Shown here: positions 15,681-23,911 of the stretch, piece after piece
Layout of the letters: each line of letters starts with the position of its first letter
Numbering within the stretch: the stretch's first letter is position 1
From: FEN-680 sp036845225
Lineage (GTDB): Bacteria > Actinomycetota > Geothermincolia > Fen-727 > Anoxymicrobiaceae
NCBI GenBank assembly: GCA_036845225.1
Contig: DAIUEJ010000036.1
Span: 1-28,675, forward strand
Direction: 5' to 3'
Length of the DNA stretch: 28,675 nucleotides
Translations under genes and position numbers: made by a program
The notes under the pieces: generated by a model
What the model saw: only the letters and a program-made list of their open reading frames with translations
The model's database searches: none
What the model was told of the DNA's origin: nothing

Positions 15681-16751
15681 TTGAAGTTAGCGGTCGTGAT
15701 GGGGCGCGAGCCCACCTATACCAGGAACAGGGTCATACTGGACGGGCTGGCGTCGGCCGGCGTCGAGACGATCGAGTACACCGACCTGGGGCGCAATTAT
15801 CCTCTGCGGTTTGCGAGGCTGCTCGCGCGTTTCGTGTTGAAGCCTCCCCGCGGCGCAGACGCCATCCTGGTGGGATTCTACGGCCAGCCGTTCATCCCGT
15901 TCATCAGCAGGCTCTCCAGAAAGCCTATAGTCCTCGACGCCTTCCTCTCGGGCTACGACACCATGTGCTTCGACCGCAAGAGGTTCAAGCCCGGCTCGCT
16001 GCCCGGCAGGTTCTTCTACTGGCTCGACCGCTCGGGATGCCGGCGCTCTGATCTTGTCCTCCTCGATACCGACGAGCACGTGGAGTATTTCGTGGAGACT
16101 TTCGGCGTTGACCGGGACAAGTTCAGGCGCGTCTTCGTGGGCGCCGAGACTTCCCTGTTCAGCCCGCAGCCGGCGGCGACCGGCGGCGGCCCGCTGGAGG
16201 TCTTCTACTACAGCACTTTTCACCCGGTGCACGGCACCGAGTACGTCATCCGCGCAGCGTCGCTTCTCCGGGGCGAGGACGGCATCCATTTCACGGTGGT
16301 CGGGGGCGGCCAGGAACGCGACGCGATCGAGCGCCTCAGCGGCTCGCTCGGCCTCGGGAACACCGACTTCATCGACTGGATCCCGTACAGCGAGCTCCCG
16401 GAAGCCATCGCAAAAGCGGATGTCTGCCTGGGGGGCCACTTCGGGACCGTCGCCAAGAGCAGCCGCGTGATACCGGGCAAAGCCTTCCAGTTCCTCGCCA
16501 TGGCCAAGCCGACCATAATGGGCGACAACCCTGCCAACAGGGAGCTGCTGGAGGACCGGCGCGACGCGCTGCTGGTGAAGATGGCCGACCCGCAGGCGAT
16601 CGCCGATGCGATCCTCGAACTCAAGAGCGACCCGGTCCTTCGCGGCACCATAGGCAGGAACGGGCGCCGGCGTTTCGAGGAGGAAGCGACCCCGGAGATC
16701 ATCGGTGCGCAGATAGCGGGATTGGTGGAAGGTGTGATCCGCGGAGCCTAA
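15681..16751 (+). CDS. GT4-family glycosyltransferase
   Basis: From the TTG at 15681 (GGGAGAG upstream) the protein has 356 residues, starting MKLAVVMGREPTYTRNRVIL. The N-terminal half has ADAILVGFYGQPFIPFIS and SDLVLLDTDEHVEYFVE. The C-terminal half has GPLEVFYYSTFHPVHGTEYV, HFTVVGGGQERDAI and IPGKAFQFLAMAKPTIMGD, the GT4 donor-site region. It lacks the standard EGxxxxxLEA sequence and instead has PGKAFQFLAMAKP, as in the UDP-sugar GT4 subset. The frame is open upstream through the palindrome to 15618, but that part is repeat sequence and should not be counted. The stop abuts the stop of the convergent GT2 with no spacer. Confidence 0.85.
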   Translation: MKLAVVMGREPTYTRNRVILDGLASAGVETIEYTDLGRNYPLRFARLLARFVLKPPRGADAILVGFYGQPFIPFISRLSRKPIVLDAFLSGYDTMCFDRKRFKPGSLPGRFFYWLDRSGCRRSDLVLLDTDEHVEYFVETFGVDRDKFRRVFVGAETSLFSPQPAATGGGPLEVFYYSTFHPVHGTEYVIRAASLLRGEDGIHFTVVGGGQERDAIERLSGSLGLGNTDFIDWIPYSELPEAIAKADVCLGGHFGTVAKSSRVIPGKAFQFLAMAKPTIMGDNPANRELLEDRRDALLVKMADPQAIADAILELKSDPVLRGTIGRNGRRRFEEEATPEIIGAQIAGLVEGVIRGA

Positions 16752-17795
16752 TCAGCGCGAGAGCAGGTCCGTGAGCCGGCCGGAATACTTCCGCGCGAGC
16801 CGCCGGGCCCGCGGCGCAGCCACTCTCTTCGAGTAAAAGGCTCTCCTTTGTCCCAGGCAGGCGCGCACGGCCTTCAGCCCCTGGAGCCATCCGACAAGCA
16901 CCGCGCGCGCCAGGGCGGCGGGCCCCAGGTCACCCTGGTACGTCTCCAGCCGCCCGGCATCCTCGCCACCGGAGAGGCCCAGCATAACGAGCCGCGCCAT
17001 CCGGTATGAGGTGAACAGCGGAGAGAGCAGGATGTCGAAGAGCGCGTAGTTCTTGACGAGCACCTTTATCCTGTTGGCTTCCACGAGCGAGATCTTCCGA
17101 GCGGGGTCCGTTGCCGTAGCGCCGTGACGGTGCCAGCACACCGCCTCGGGGCAGAAGACCGACGAGTGCCCGAGGAGCCTGCCGCGCCACGCCAGGTCCA
17201 CGTCCTCCAGGTAGGCGAAGAAGCTCTCGTCGAAGAGGCCGGTCTCGCTCAGCACCCCGGCGCGGTAGAGAGAGCAGCCCGCGCAGGTGCCGAAAATGTC
17301 GGTGGCGCCGTCGTACTGGCCCGTGTCCGGCTCGTTGATGCCCCTGTTGAACGCACTGCCGTCCCGCCAGACGATGATGCCGGTGTTGTTGAGGACCGGT
17401 TCCGCCCATCCCCGGGCGAGGTACATCTTCGGCTGGCACGACCATGCCCGGGCTGAACCGTCCAGGGCGGCGACCATCTTCTCGAGGCAGTCCGGTTCCA
17501 TCACGACGTCGTTGTTGAGGGTGAGCACGCAGTCGACCCCGTCGCGAGCGAGGCAGGTATCGATGACGCGGTTGTTGCCGGCGGCGAAGCCGAGGTTTTC
17601 GGGCGAGCGGACGAGCTCGACTTCCGGAAAACCGCTCGCGATCAGTTCGGGTGAGCCGTCGCTCGAACCGTTGTCCAGGACGACCGCGAAGAAATCCTTG
17701 AAGGTCTGCGAGCGAAGGGCCTCCAGGCACTCGGAGACGTGCTCCGCTCCGTTGAAGTTCACTATCACTACCGCTACCCGGCCTTGTTCCTGCAT
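16752..17795 (-). CDS. GT2-family glycosyltransferase (rhamnosyltransferase WbbL-like)
   Basis: The 347 residues carry a GT-A domain: AVVIVNFNGAEHVSECLEAL, LDNGSSDGSPELI, SPENLGFAAGNNRVID, the metal-binding LTLNNDVVMEPD, GCSLYRAGVL and LFDESFFAYLEDVDLAWRGR. This is the WbbL/rhamnosyltransferase pattern. The C-terminal 90 residues are basic and partly hydrophobic, probably membrane-associating. The ATG has AGGAG upstream. The gene is convergent with the GT4 at 15681, and the two stop codons are directly adjacent. Its 5' side is the palindrome at 17812. Sugar specificity is not known; rhamnose is only the family default. Confidence 0.87.
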   Translation of the reverse strand: MQEQGRVAVVIVNFNGAEHVSECLEALRSQTFKDFFAVVLDNGSSDGSPELIASGFPEVELVRSPENLGFAAGNNRVIDTCLARDGVDCVLTLNNDVVMEPDCLEKMVAALDGSARAWSCQPKMYLARGWAEPVLNNTGIIVWRDGSAFNRGINEPDTGQYDGATDIFGTCAGCSLYRAGVLSETGLFDESFFAYLEDVDLAWRGRLLGHSSVFCPEAVCWHRHGATATDPARKISLVEANRIKVLVKNYALFDILLSPLFTSYRMARLVMLGLSGGEDAGRLETYQGDLGPAALARAVLVGWLQGLKAVRACLGQRRAFYSKRVAAPRARRLARKYSGRLTDLLSR

Positions 17796-17811
17796 ATCGC
17801 TCCTGTGACTG

Positions 17812-17842
17812 GTGCAAAATAGTGCCAGGCACCATTTTGCAC
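17812..17842. repeat. Palindromic repeat with GTGCC-A-GGCAC core
   Basis: GTGCAAAAT-AGTGCC-A-GGCACC-ATTTTGCAC is a 31-bp palindrome with one mismatched pair. It lies in the divergent gap between the minus-strand GT2 (start 17795) and the + strand methyltransferase (start 17900). It belongs to the same core family as the elements at 3850, 15629 and 25199. Confidence 0.75.
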
Positions 17843-17853
17843 GCGCTGCGGTC

Positions 17854-17870
17854 GGGTCATTTCTTGACCC
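17854..17870. promoter_or_regulatory. GGGTCA-N5-TGACCC inverted repeat overlapping a -35
   Basis: This perfect 6-bp inverted repeat overlaps the TTGACC candidate -35 hexamer (17864-17869) of the promoter for the next gene. Its position is suitable for an operator; it may also be a fragment of the neighbouring palindrome family. Confidence 0.4.
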
Positions 17871-17894
17871 TCGAGAAATCGCGATGTTTATAAT
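17864..17894 (+). promoter_or_regulatory. Sigma-70-type promoter giving a leaderless transcript
   Basis: A perfect TATAAT lies at 17889-17894 with TTGACC (5 of 6) at 17864-17869 and a long 19-nt spacer. The ATG at 17900 begins only 6 nt after the -10, so transcription should start at or next to the start codon. No Shine-Dalgarno sequence is present. Confidence 0.6.
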
Positions 17895-17899
17895 AGCGC

Positions 17900-18811
17900 A
17901 TGGTTGAGATTCCCTGTCCTGTCTGTGGCTCCGAAAAACGCGAGACGCTCCTCACCGGGGGCGATTACATCTGCGTTTCGCCTCTCGAGTTCACCCTTGT
18001 GACCTGCGGCGAGTGCGGCCTTGTCTACCTGTGCCCCCGCCCCGAGGCCGCCGACCTCGAGGCTCACTACGGAAACGACTACCGCGAGTGGCAGTCGCCG
18101 CCGGCGTCCGGCCTTGCCTCTCGCTTCAGAGTAATGGGCGTGAGGCGCAAGGTCAGGGCCGTCACGGATGCCGGCGGGCGCGGCAGGCTCCTGGACGTCG
18201 GGTGCGGCTACGGGGACTTTCTACAGGGGGCGCGTGAGGGCGGCTTCGAGGTCTGCGGCACGGAGCTCGAAAGCGAGCAGGCCCGCCGCGCTTCAGAGCT
18301 GAGCGGTGCGGACGTCCGGGCAGGGGGGCTCGACGAGTGCTCCTTCGAGCCGTCTTCTTTCGACGTGATAACGCTCTGGCACGTCCTCGAGCACCTCCCC
18401 GACCCGGTGGGGACCCTCGCCTCGGCCAGTGAGCTGCTGAAGCCGGGAGGGACCCTCGTGGTGGGCGTTCCCGACTCCGGATCGTGGGCGGCGCGCCTGT
18501 TCGGGCGCTACTGGGCGGGCTACGACATGCCGCGGCACCTGTGCGACTTCTCGGCAGCCACGCTGGAGGACGCTCTTCGCCGCGCGGGCTTCACTCCGCG
18601 CTCGAGGTCGTACTTCATGGGCACCTTCGATAACGTGCGCATCTCGCTCGAGTTCCTGATTAAGGACAGGTTGCCCCAAGGGACGACCAGGTCCGTCCTC
18701 TTGAAGCTCGTCGCGAGCCCCCTGGCCCGGCTCTTGCTCACCGCACCGGCAATCGCTCTTCAACTACTGGGGAAGGGCACTGTCGTCACCTGCTTCGCCA
18801 CGAAGCCGTGA
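17900..18811 (+). CDS. Zinc-ribbon class I SAM methyltransferase
   Basis: This 303-residue protein has an N-terminal zinc ribbon (CPVC with Cys6/Cys9 and CGEC with Cys36/Cys39). It is followed by a class I methyltransferase domain: motif I RLLDVGCGYGDFL at 96-108, VCGTELESEQARRA, and LWHVLEHLPDP. The tail has hydrophobic segments (LLKLVASPLARLLLTAPAIA) that may bind membrane. Zinc-ribbon methyltransferases of this type are frequent in sugar and polysaccharide loci. It is expressed from its own probable leaderless promoter. The next methyltransferase gene follows 63 nt later. Confidence 0.85.
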   Translation: MVEIPCPVCGSEKRETLLTGGDYICVSPLEFTLVTCGECGLVYLCPRPEAADLEAHYGNDYREWQSPPASGLASRFRVMGVRRKVRAVTDAGGRGRLLDVGCGYGDFLQGAREGGFEVCGTELESEQARRASELSGADVRAGGLDECSFEPSSFDVITLWHVLEHLPDPVGTLASASELLKPGGTLVVGVPDSGSWAARLFGRYWAGYDMPRHLCDFSAATLEDALRRAGFTPRSRSYFMGTFDNVRISLEFLIKDRLPQGTTRSVLLKLVASPLARLLLTAPAIALQLLGKGTVVTCFATKP

Positions 18812-18874
18812 AGCCCGTCATGGTAAAATCGTCCGCAAATTCTCTCAGATGAAGTCAGTCCGCGAGGTGAATCT

Positions 18875-19780
18875 TTGAGCGTTCGGCAGTACCTGGGCAG
18901 AAATGAGTTCCTGAAGCGGCAGTGGCACAGGGCCCTGGGCGTTTCCAACGCCCTGGCATGGAAAGTGTTCGTCGCCAGGTCCAGGTCCGACCCCCTCTCC
19001 GAGGGCATGGCGCGCACGTTCTCAGAGGCAAGAGAGGGCTTCCTCAGCGGGCCCGAGGCCGCGGCGTGCGACGGGATCGAGGCCTTGCGCGCCGAGATGC
19101 TCGCATCGAACGACGAGATCACCTTCACGAACTTCGGCGCGGTCACAGCCGGCTTCGTGAAAGCGCCGGAGGAAGAGGAAGCAGGCGTCCGGACGGTCGA
19201 GGCGGTCAGCAGCATATGCGCTAGCGCCAGCCAGTCTCCCGCCCAGGGCCTCTTTCTGTTCAGGCTCCTGAGGAACGTCAAGCCCGCCGGCTGCCTCGAG
19301 CTCGGAACGTGCCTCGGCGTCTCGGCGATGTACCTCGGCACAGCTCTCCAGATGAACGGGAACGGGCGTCTGCTGACAGTCGAGGGCGGTGGGGCGCTCG
19401 CCGATATCGCGGCGCGCAACACGGAGCGCCTCGGGCTCGACTGTGTCGAGGTCAGGCACGGCCGCGTGGAGGACTGCCTCGCCGAATGCCTCGCTTCCAT
19501 CGGTCAGGTCGATTTCGCATTCATCGACGCGAACCATGACGGCGAGGCGACCGTTCGCTACTTCGGCGAGGTCGCGAGCTTGCTGGGAGACGGGGCGGTA
19601 GTCCTCTTCGACGACATCAGGTGGTCGAAGGACATGGCCGAAGCGTGGAAGACCCTGAAGGCCAGCCCGCGGGCCACCAGGACGTACGACCTCGGCACCA
19701 AGGGGATCCTCGTCTACCACCCCGGCTCCGTGCGGCCGAAGCACTACAGGGTTGCGGTCAAGGGGGCTTCTGTCTTCTAG
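18875..19780 (+). CDS. SAM-dependent O-methyltransferase (Methyltransf_24-like)
   Basis: The TTG start at 18875 is supported by GAGGTG 5 nt upstream, giving 301 residues. The first 110 residues are helical with no recognised domain. The SAM domain has CLELGTCLGVSAMYLGTAL (140-158), LLTVEGGG, DFAFIDANHDGEATVRYF and VVLFDDIRWSKDM. The FIDANHD and DDIRW segments are those of the metal-assisted Methyltransf_24/macrocin-type O-methyltransferases that act on sugar hydroxyls. It is in a + strand run with a methyltransferase upstream and a GT4 downstream. Confidence 0.8.
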   Translation: MSVRQYLGRNEFLKRQWHRALGVSNALAWKVFVARSRSDPLSEGMARTFSEAREGFLSGPEAAACDGIEALRAEMLASNDEITFTNFGAVTAGFVKAPEEEEAGVRTVEAVSSICASASQSPAQGLFLFRLLRNVKPAGCLELGTCLGVSAMYLGTALQMNGNGRLLTVEGGGALADIAARNTERLGLDCVEVRHGRVEDCLAECLASIGQVDFAFIDANHDGEATVRYFGEVASLLGDGAVVLFDDIRWSKDMAEAWKTLKASPRATRTYDLGTKGILVYHPGSVRPKHYRVAVKGASVF

Positions 19781-19888
19781 GCCCCCGGGCACGCGGCAGG
19801 TCCCTGGCCGCATCTGTCCCGTTTGCTCCCCCACCCACGTTTGGATATCATCACTTTCGAGCCGGCCAGGCACGCCCGGAGAGGTTTC

Positions 19889-21229
19889 ATGGCACGAAAA
19901 GTCCTCATGATCGTCTATTACTACCCACCCCTCGGGGGCATCGGCGGCATGCGCACGCTCAGGCTCGCCAGGCTGCTGCCCGCGCTCGGCTGGGAGCCCA
20001 TCGTCTTGACAGTCTCCGAACGCACTCTTGCAGTCATCGAGCGCGACGCCTCCGACGGGGATATCCCCGGGGTGCGCGTCTTCCGGACGTTCAACCCGGA
20101 CCTGGCGTTCCGCATCAAGCGGCTGGCAGGCTTCGAGGTGTCCCAGACTGTCGGCAGCGCGAGCCGGGGCGAAACAACCTCTGTGGGCCTTAAGGCGAGG
20201 CTCGCCAGAGGCCTCTCGGACTGGACCGGCATACCCGACCGCTTCATCGACTGGTTCCCGTTCGCTCGCAAGCAAGCGCTCGAACTGGTCCGCGAGTTCG
20301 CGCCCGAGGTCGTCTTCACGTCCTCCCCCCCGTGCACCTGCCACGTCATCGCGGCCTCCGTGAAAAGGCGGACCGGCGCGCCCTGGGTCGCCGACCTGCG
20401 CGACCCCTGGATCGGCCGGTTCTACTCCGAGGGCTACGGCCTGCCTCTCAAGATAAACTCCTTGCTCGAGAAGAGGTCGCTCAGCCAGGCGGACGCCGTA
20501 AGCGCGGTGGCCGAGTCGATCGGAGAGGACCTCGGGCGCAGGCTGTCTTTGAAGGTGGAACACATACCCAACAGTTACGACGAGGACCTCCTCGCCGCGT
20601 CCACTCCCGTCGAGGGGGAGGGCCTCAACATCCTTTACGCCGGGAGCCTCTTGCCCGGGAGGCGGGACCCGGGGCCAGTCTTTCGCGCTCTTAGTGCCTT
20701 GCGCCAGGCCGGCCGCGAGATCTCGGGGGTCAAGATAGTCTTCGCGGGGAACGACGTCGGTATCGCGCGTGAGCTTGCAGCCGCCGAAGGGGTGGAAGAC
20801 CGTGTGGAGATCCTCGGCTTGCTCTCGCCGGCGGGGGCGGCCGCGCGCGAGAAGGGCGCGAGCGCGTTGCTCTACATCCAGAACTTCAACTCGGAAGCCG
20901 CGCCGGCGGACAGAGTCCTGAGCGAAGGGCCGACCGGCAAGCTCCTCGAGTACCTGGGGACCGGAAGGCCGGTGCTCGCCCTGATGCCGTCGGCAGGGCC
21001 CGCGGAGTCCCTCATCACGGACACCGGTGCGGGAGAGATCGCCCGGACCGATGAGGACGTGCGGCGCATCCTCGGGCGGTGGCTGGACGAGTTCGAGAGC
21101 ACCGGCATGCTCGCGTCCCGGGCCCGCCCTGAGGCGATAGAGTCATACTCGTCGCGCGCGATGGCCTCCAGGTTCGCCGACCTGTTCGACCGCGTGTCCG
21201 CCTCCGCGGCTGGAAGGAGAGTGCGCTGA
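19889..21229 (+). CDS. GT4-family glycosyltransferase (WbuB/WcaI-like)
   Basis: The ATG at 19889, with GGAGAGG upstream, gives 446 residues starting MARKVLMIVYYYPPLGGIGG; the frame is open to 19823 but that part is not protein-like. The N-terminal domain has VVFTSSPPCTCHVIA and WVADLRDPWIGRF, the latter typical of WbuB/WcaI-type GT4 enzymes. The C-terminal domain has LNILYAGSLLPGRRDPGPVF, RVEILGLLS and the donor region EGPTGKLLEYLGTGRPVLAL. The stop overlaps the next start by 1 nt (TGATG), so the two are coupled. The sugar transferred is unknown. Confidence 0.85.
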   Translation: MARKVLMIVYYYPPLGGIGGMRTLRLARLLPALGWEPIVLTVSERTLAVIERDASDGDIPGVRVFRTFNPDLAFRIKRLAGFEVSQTVGSASRGETTSVGLKARLARGLSDWTGIPDRFIDWFPFARKQALELVREFAPEVVFTSSPPCTCHVIAASVKRRTGAPWVADLRDPWIGRFYSEGYGLPLKINSLLEKRSLSQADAVSAVAESIGEDLGRRLSLKVEHIPNSYDEDLLAASTPVEGEGLNILYAGSLLPGRRDPGPVFRALSALRQAGREISGVKIVFAGNDVGIARELAAAEGVEDRVEILGLLSPAGAAAREKGASALLYIQNFNSEAAPADRVLSEGPTGKLLEYLGTGRPVLALMPSAGPAESLITDTGAGEIARTDEDVRRILGRWLDEFESTGMLASRARPEAIESYSSRAMASRFADLFDRVSASAAGRRVR

Positions 21230-22014
21230 TGGCCGGCCTCACGGGCAGGATGATGGACCGACTCAAGCAAGGGCTCTCGTCGCGCGGGCTCCAGCGTTTC
21301 ATGCCGTTTATCGGGAACATGCAGGTGCGCACCCCAAGCTACTACCGGATCGGCAGGCAGTTCTTCGCCATGTTCGTCGACCTCGGTGGCTTGAAACCGG
21401 ATGAAAGGGTCCTGGACATCGGCTGCGGGCCGGGGCGGATGGCGGTACCTCTGAAAGATTACCTGAGCGCGGAAGGTTCTTACGTCGGGATGGACGTGGT
21501 GCGCTCGTGCATCAAGGGGTGTGAGAAACGCCTTTCCGGAAACGCGCCTGACTTCCGCTTCGTGCACATGGATCTCTACAACTCACGCTACAATCCGCAT
21601 GCCACCACAAAGGCGTGCGACTACAGGTTCCCTTTCGACGACGGCGCCTTCGACTTCGTCATGCTCACCTCCGTGTTCACGCACGTACTGCCGGACGACA
21701 CCTTCCACTACCTGGACGAGATCTCGAGGCTGCTGGCGCCGGGTGGGAGGTGCTTCGCGACGTTCTTCATCGCCGACGAGGAGAGGCTCGAGCTGGCCCG
21801 GTCTCGCGGGACGGGCCTGAAGTTCGAGCACGCCTCCGACCGCTGCCTGATCGAGAGGGAGGGCCAGCCCGAGTACGCGGTGGCCTACGACAGGGCGGTG
21901 TTACTTGATCGGTTCGAGCGCTCAGGGCTGCGGGTTAAGAACCTTCACGAGGGCAACTGGTGCGGGGGTGTGAGCGAGACCGGCTTCCAGGACATCGTCA
22001 TCCTGGAGAAGTGA
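21229..22014 (+). CDS. Class I SAM-dependent methyltransferase
   Basis: The 261-residue protein has motif I RVLDIGCGPGRMAVPL at 60-75, YVGMDVVRSCIKGC for ribose binding, and LTSVFTHVLPDDTFHYLDE in the region where other family members have EHL. The N-terminus is basic and amphipathic (GRMMDRLKQGLSSRGLQRF). Translation is coupled to the GT4 by a TGATG overlap, so it probably methylates the sugar added by that enzyme. It is convergent with the GT2 at 22027 across only 12 nt, with no evident terminator. Confidence 0.85.
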   Translation: MAGLTGRMMDRLKQGLSSRGLQRFMPFIGNMQVRTPSYYRIGRQFFAMFVDLGGLKPDERVLDIGCGPGRMAVPLKDYLSAEGSYVGMDVVRSCIKGCEKRLSGNAPDFRFVHMDLYNSRYNPHATTKACDYRFPFDDGAFDFVMLTSVFTHVLPDDTFHYLDEISRLLAPGGRCFATFFIADEERLELARSRGTGLKFEHASDRCLIEREGQPEYAVAYDRAVLLDRFERSGLRVKNLHEGNWCGGVSETGFQDIVILEK

Positions 22015-22026
22015 CGCAACAAGGGG

Positions 22027-22896
22027 TCACCGGCGTTTGACGATGAGGTCCGCGAGCAGCCCCAGCATCGCGATCTGCACCGCCACCAGGAACAGCATCA
22101 CCGTCGCGGGCGTCATCCTCCAGAAGTGCTCGTAGTTGTCGAACGCGAACTTCCCCACGCCGATCAGGAAGATGACCAGCGCCGTCGGGATGAAGACCTT
22201 CAGCGGGTTGAACCAGGTGATGGCGCGGATGACGAGCGTCAGGTAAGCGTAGGTGTCCTTGATGGGGTGGAACGTGCTGGTGCCCTTGCGCGGGTAGTAG
22301 TCGATGTCGAGGTAGGCGACGCCGTAGCCCGACGACAGCATCGCGAGCGTGATGGTCGAGACCCACGAGTGCCCCCAGGGGAGTATCTCCATGAACTGCA
22401 TGAAGACCTCCTTGCGGATCGCCCGCAGCCCCGAGTTCAGGTCGGGGATCTTGAAGCCGGACATCGTGGTGGCGAGCGTCCTGATGAACCACTTGGCGGA
22501 GCCCCGCAGCACCTTCATGGTGCCCTTCTCCTTGACCCTGGCGCCGACCACCATGTCGAGGTTGCGCTCCTCCATCTCGTCGAGCAGCCTGGGGATGTCC
22601 TGGTTGGGGTAGGTGCCGTCGCCGTCAGTGACCACGAAGACGTCGCCGGTTGAAGCCCTTATCCCGGTGTTGCGCGAGAAGCCGCCGCCCCTGTTCATCT
22701 CGTGGGTGAGGACCTTGATGCCGTCGATGCCCTTGAGGATCTCCGCGGTACCGTCGGTCGAGGCGTCGTCCACCACTATGACCTCGTAGTCCCACCTCGA
22801 CGCGGCCATCGTCTTGTGGATGACCGCGATGTCATCAACGATAGCCTCTTTCTCGTTGTAGACGGGCACGATGACGCTGACTTTTCGGATCTCCAC
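22027..22896 (-). CDS. Membrane-anchored GT2, polyprenyl-phosphate glycosyltransferase type
   Basis: This 289-residue protein has a GT-A domain: KVSVIVPVYNEKEAIVDDI, EVIVVDDASTDGTAEIL (38-54), NRGGGFSRNTGIRASTGD and the DXD-like VVTDGDGTYPNQD (88-100). Two C-terminal membrane helices follow (VFIPTALVIFLIGVGKFAF and VMLFLVAVQIAMLGLLADLI). This is the DPM1/GtrB-type arrangement: it would load a sugar onto undecaprenyl phosphate for use outside the membrane. The GTG start has GGGGGAG upstream. It follows the WbbL-like GT2 after 70 nt on the same strand. Confidence 0.85.
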   Translation of the reverse strand: MEIRKVSVIVPVYNEKEAIVDDIAVIHKTMAASRWDYEVIVVDDASTDGTAEILKGIDGIKVLTHEMNRGGGFSRNTGIRASTGDVFVVTDGDGTYPNQDIPRLLDEMEERNLDMVVGARVKEKGTMKVLRGSAKWFIRTLATTMSGFKIPDLNSGLRAIRKEVFMQFMEILPWGHSWVSTITLAMLSSGYGVAYLDIDYYPRKGTSTFHPIKDTYAYLTLVIRAITWFNPLKVFIPTALVIFLIGVGKFAFDNYEHFWRMTPATVMLFLVAVQIAMLGLLADLIVKRR

Positions 22897-22966
22897 TTGC
22901 TACTCCCCCAGTTCGGTTCCTCGAGCAACAATATCATATCGTATCGCTTGAGCCCCGGGTGCCTCT

Positions 22967-23911
22967 TCAGAGCTCCGCGACCGTCACGTCCGGCGGCAGG
23001 GGCCCCAGCGCCCTGGTGACCCTGCGCCTCGCGGCGAGCGTCCAAGGCAGGCGGGCCAGGTTGACCGCGTAAGCCTGGTTCAGCGGTATCGCCTGCTCCC
23101 ACGGCTCGATCATGCCGAGCCATCGCTGCTCCATCGGCAGCGCCTTATCGAGCAGGAAGTCCCACGGGAAGTTCTTGAGCACGAACCGGATGCGGTTCTT
23201 ATGGTAGAGGTAGTAGTAGCGCCTGGTGAACCTTCCCGTCGTGGTGGACTCGTGGTGGACCAGGCGCGCCCCGGGCACGCACACCACCCGCAGGCCCTGG
23301 CGCAGCACGCTCAGGCAGAGGTCCGTCTCCTCGAAGTAGGCGGGGAAATAGCCTTCGTCGAACATGCCCGAAGACAGGAACACCGCCCTCCTCGCGGCGA
23401 GCGCCGCCCCGGTCACGTATGTGACGTCCTTGATGGATTCGTACTGGCCGGTGTCCTCCTCGTCGAACCCGTAGTGCATGGTGAGGCCGTTGTGCCTGAT
23501 GAACCCTCCCACGTGCTGGAGCGTCTTGCGGTCGGGATAGTAGAGCTTGCATCCGGCCACACCTATGGACTCGTCCGCGTCCATGGCGCTCACCAGGGCG
23601 CCAGCCATGTCCGGGTATGCCTCGGTGTCGGGGTTGAGGAAGAGGAGGATGTCGCCGCCGGCGAGCGAGACTCCGCGGTTATTGGCCGCGGCGAAGCCCC
23701 GGTTGGAACTCATCAGGCAGAACGAAGCCTGCATCCCGAGGTCCGCCAGGGTGCTCCTCGCCAGTTGCACAGAGCCGTCGGTGGAGCAGTTGTCCACGAT
23801 GATGAGCTCGACAGGCCCGTACTCGAGCCTGGAGAGGGACTGCAGGCAGGGGACGATGTAGCCGGCGCTGTTGTAGAGGACGATGATCATCGACACGCGG
23901 GGTCCGCTCAC
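22967..23911 (-). CDS. GT2-family glycosyltransferase (WbbL-like)
   Basis: The chosen GTG start at 23911 overlaps the upstream stop by 4 nt (GTGA) and gives 314 residues beginning MSGPRVSMIIVLYNSAGY. GT-A motifs are LIIVDNCSTDGSVQLA, SSNRGFAAANNRGVSLA, LLFLNPDTEAYPD, VTGAALAARRAVF and GMFDEGYFPAYFEETDLCL. It is the same WbbL-type layout as the gene at 16752, with an extra DTGQYES segment they share. The frame is open to 23959 but that would intrude on the methyltransferase gene. The C-terminal third is rich in basic and aromatic residues and may associate with the membrane. It forms a coupled pair with the upstream coiled-coil methyltransferase. Confidence 0.87.
   Translation of the reverse strand: MSGPRVSMIIVLYNSAGYIVPCLQSLSRLEYGPVELIIVDNCSTDGSVQLARSTLADLGMQASFCLMSSNRGFAAANNRGVSLAGGDILLFLNPDTEAYPDMAGALVSAMDADESIGVAGCKLYYPDRKTLQHVGGFIRHNGLTMHYGFDEEDTGQYESIKDVTYVTGAALAARRAVFLSSGMFDEGYFPAYFEETDLCLSVLRQGLRVVCVPGARLVHHESTTTGRFTRRYYYLYHKNRIRFVLKNFPWDFLLDKALPMEQRWLGMIEPWEQAIPLNQAYAVNLARLPWTLAARRRVTRALGPLPPDVTVAEL

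Noticed and set aside
19022..20563. A 513-codon minus-strand open frame
   Set aside because: It runs opposite the methyltransferase and GT4 genes, which both carry strong family motifs. It spans the gap between them and has no domain of its own.
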